Below, piece by piece: positions 5,574 to 6,211 of a stretch of DNA of 6,211 bases. The DNA lies in contig JAQGLP010000231.1 of NCBI GenBank assembly GCA_028292835.1, forward strand, positions 1 through 6,211, given 5' to 3'. The notes under the pieces are model-generated. The model had not been told where the DNA came from. It saw nothing but the letters and a program-made list of their open reading frames with translations, and did not search any database. This DNA comes from Variovorax sp. (GTDB lineage: Bacteria > Pseudomonadota > Gammaproteobacteria > Burkholderiales > Burkholderiaceae_C). Both the position numbers and the translations under genes were made by a program. Each line of letters begins with the position of its first letter. The stretch's first letter is position 1.

Positions 5574-6211
5574 TCAGGCCTGCGCGGCCACCCGCTGCGC
5601 CAGCGCGGCGATGGCCGCGTCCGACAGGTCGTCGGCCGCCACCACCCGGCGCGTGTCCCAGTGCGCGAAGTGCGTGCTTTGCGAGCGCGCGTAGGCCGGG
5701 TCGTAGTGCAGCGCCGTCAGCTCGGCAAAGAGCGGCGCCAGCGCGCGTTCACGCGCCCACTGCTGCCAGCGCCCGACCGTGGCGTTGCCGTGCAGTTCCT
5801 TCAGGCGCCCGAGCTGCTGCGCCAGCGCCTCCGCATCGTCGCCCAGGTAGGCGTAGTCGCGCAGCAGGTAGGCCAGCCGCGCCCCGGGCGTGGCGTCGAT
5901 CTCGATGCAGGCGCCCTCGCGCAGACGCCCGACCAGCGGCTGCGGCAGCGCGATGCGGCCGATCTTGCGGCTCTCGCCCTCGACGAACAGCGGCCGGGCC
6001 GGGTCGATGGCGTCGAGCACCTCGGCGATGCGCGTCTCGAAGGCGGTCTGCGAGGGCTGCGCCACGCCCGGCAGCGCGCCCAGCAGCGAGCCCTTGTGGG
6101 CGGCGAACTCCTCCAGGTCCATGACCTGGTGGCCCTGCGCGGCGAGCGCCTGCAGCACGCGCGTCTTGGCGCTGCCGGTGGCGCCCACTACCACGCGCAG
6201 GTCGAGCCGCG
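5574..6211 (-). CDS. mnmH: tRNA 2-selenouridine synthase MnmH/SelU, C-terminal P-loop part (cut by window edge)
   Basis: The frame is open to the right edge, so the 5' part is missing. The visible 212 residues start RLDLRVVVGATGSAKTRVLQ, with a P-loop GATGSAKT (6185-6162). They continue with MDLEEFAAHKGSLLGALPG, QPSQTAFETR, FVEGESRKIGRIALPQPL and, near the end, HYDPAYARSQ. This order is diagnostic for the C-terminal half of MnmH (YbbB/SelU). The N-terminal rhodanese half with the catalytic cysteine would lie outside. MnmH replaces sulfur by selenium at wobble uridine 34 of Lys, Glu and Gln tRNAs through a geranylated intermediate, using geranyl diphosphate and selenophosphate, so a selD gene is expected elsewhere. 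The GTG at 6194 is an internal codon, not the start, because the family's strand before the P-loop continues upstream. The P-loop has Ala where Gly usually precedes Lys. The 156-base gap to the transporter gene holds no recognised RNA or terminator. Confidence 0.9.
   Translation of the reverse strand, partial: RLDLRVVVGATGSAKTRVLQALAAQGHQVMDLEEFAAHKGSLLGALPGVAQPSQTAFETRIAEVLDAIDPARPLFVEGESRKIGRIALPQPLVGRLREGACIEIDATPGARLAYLLRDYAYLGDDAEALAQQLGRLKELHGNATVGRWQQWARERALAPLFAELTALHYDPAYARSQSTHFAHWDTRRVVAADDLSDAAIAALAQRVAAQA

Overview
This is an ordinary-looking chromosomal segment of a very GC-rich bacterium. Codon third positions are almost all G or C, and long open frames appear antisense to real genes. 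Gene content and protein style suggest a betaproteobacterium, most likely Burkholderiales close to Comamonadaceae (Variovorax/Acidovorax type). That placement is inference from composition and recognised families, not from a marker gene. I see no rRNA, tRNA, CRISPR array, insertion sequence, phage gene or long repeat.

Layout from left to right. (1) 1-234, minus: 5' part of an RluA-family pseudouridine synthase gene, cut by the window edge just after the catalytic HRLD motif. (2) 322-1608, plus: an MFS exporter of the EntS-like type, divergent from the synthase across an 87-bp gap. (3) 1631-2401, minus: a tightly packed three-gene unit read as a 47-aa lysine-rich small protein, then a VF530/DUF2132-type putative DNA-binding protein, then a plant-type [2Fe-2S] ferredoxin. 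The first two share a 4-base GTGA overlap and the last two overlap by 23 bases. (4) 2541-3071, plus: a GNAT N-acetyltransferase, divergent from the small-protein operon across a 139-bp gap that holds a strong hairpin. (5) 3152-4057, plus: a DUF808 (YedI-like) membrane protein. (6) 4131-5417, minus: an NRAMP-superfamily metal transporter whose metal-site motifs differ from classical MntH/NRAMP. (7) 5574-6211, minus: C-terminal P-loop part of tRNA 2-selenouridine synthase MnmH/SelU, whose N-terminal rhodanese half lies beyond the right edge.

Most genes here are single housekeeping or accessory transcription units without an obvious shared pathway. The two RNA-modification genes at the edges are incomplete and not evidently linked. 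The parts most worth a second look are the overlapping small protein/VF530/ferredoxin unit and the NRAMP-like transporter with DPSG and SPY in place of DPGN and MPH. I found no convincing sign of a defence, mobile or otherwise undescribed multi-gene system beyond these.
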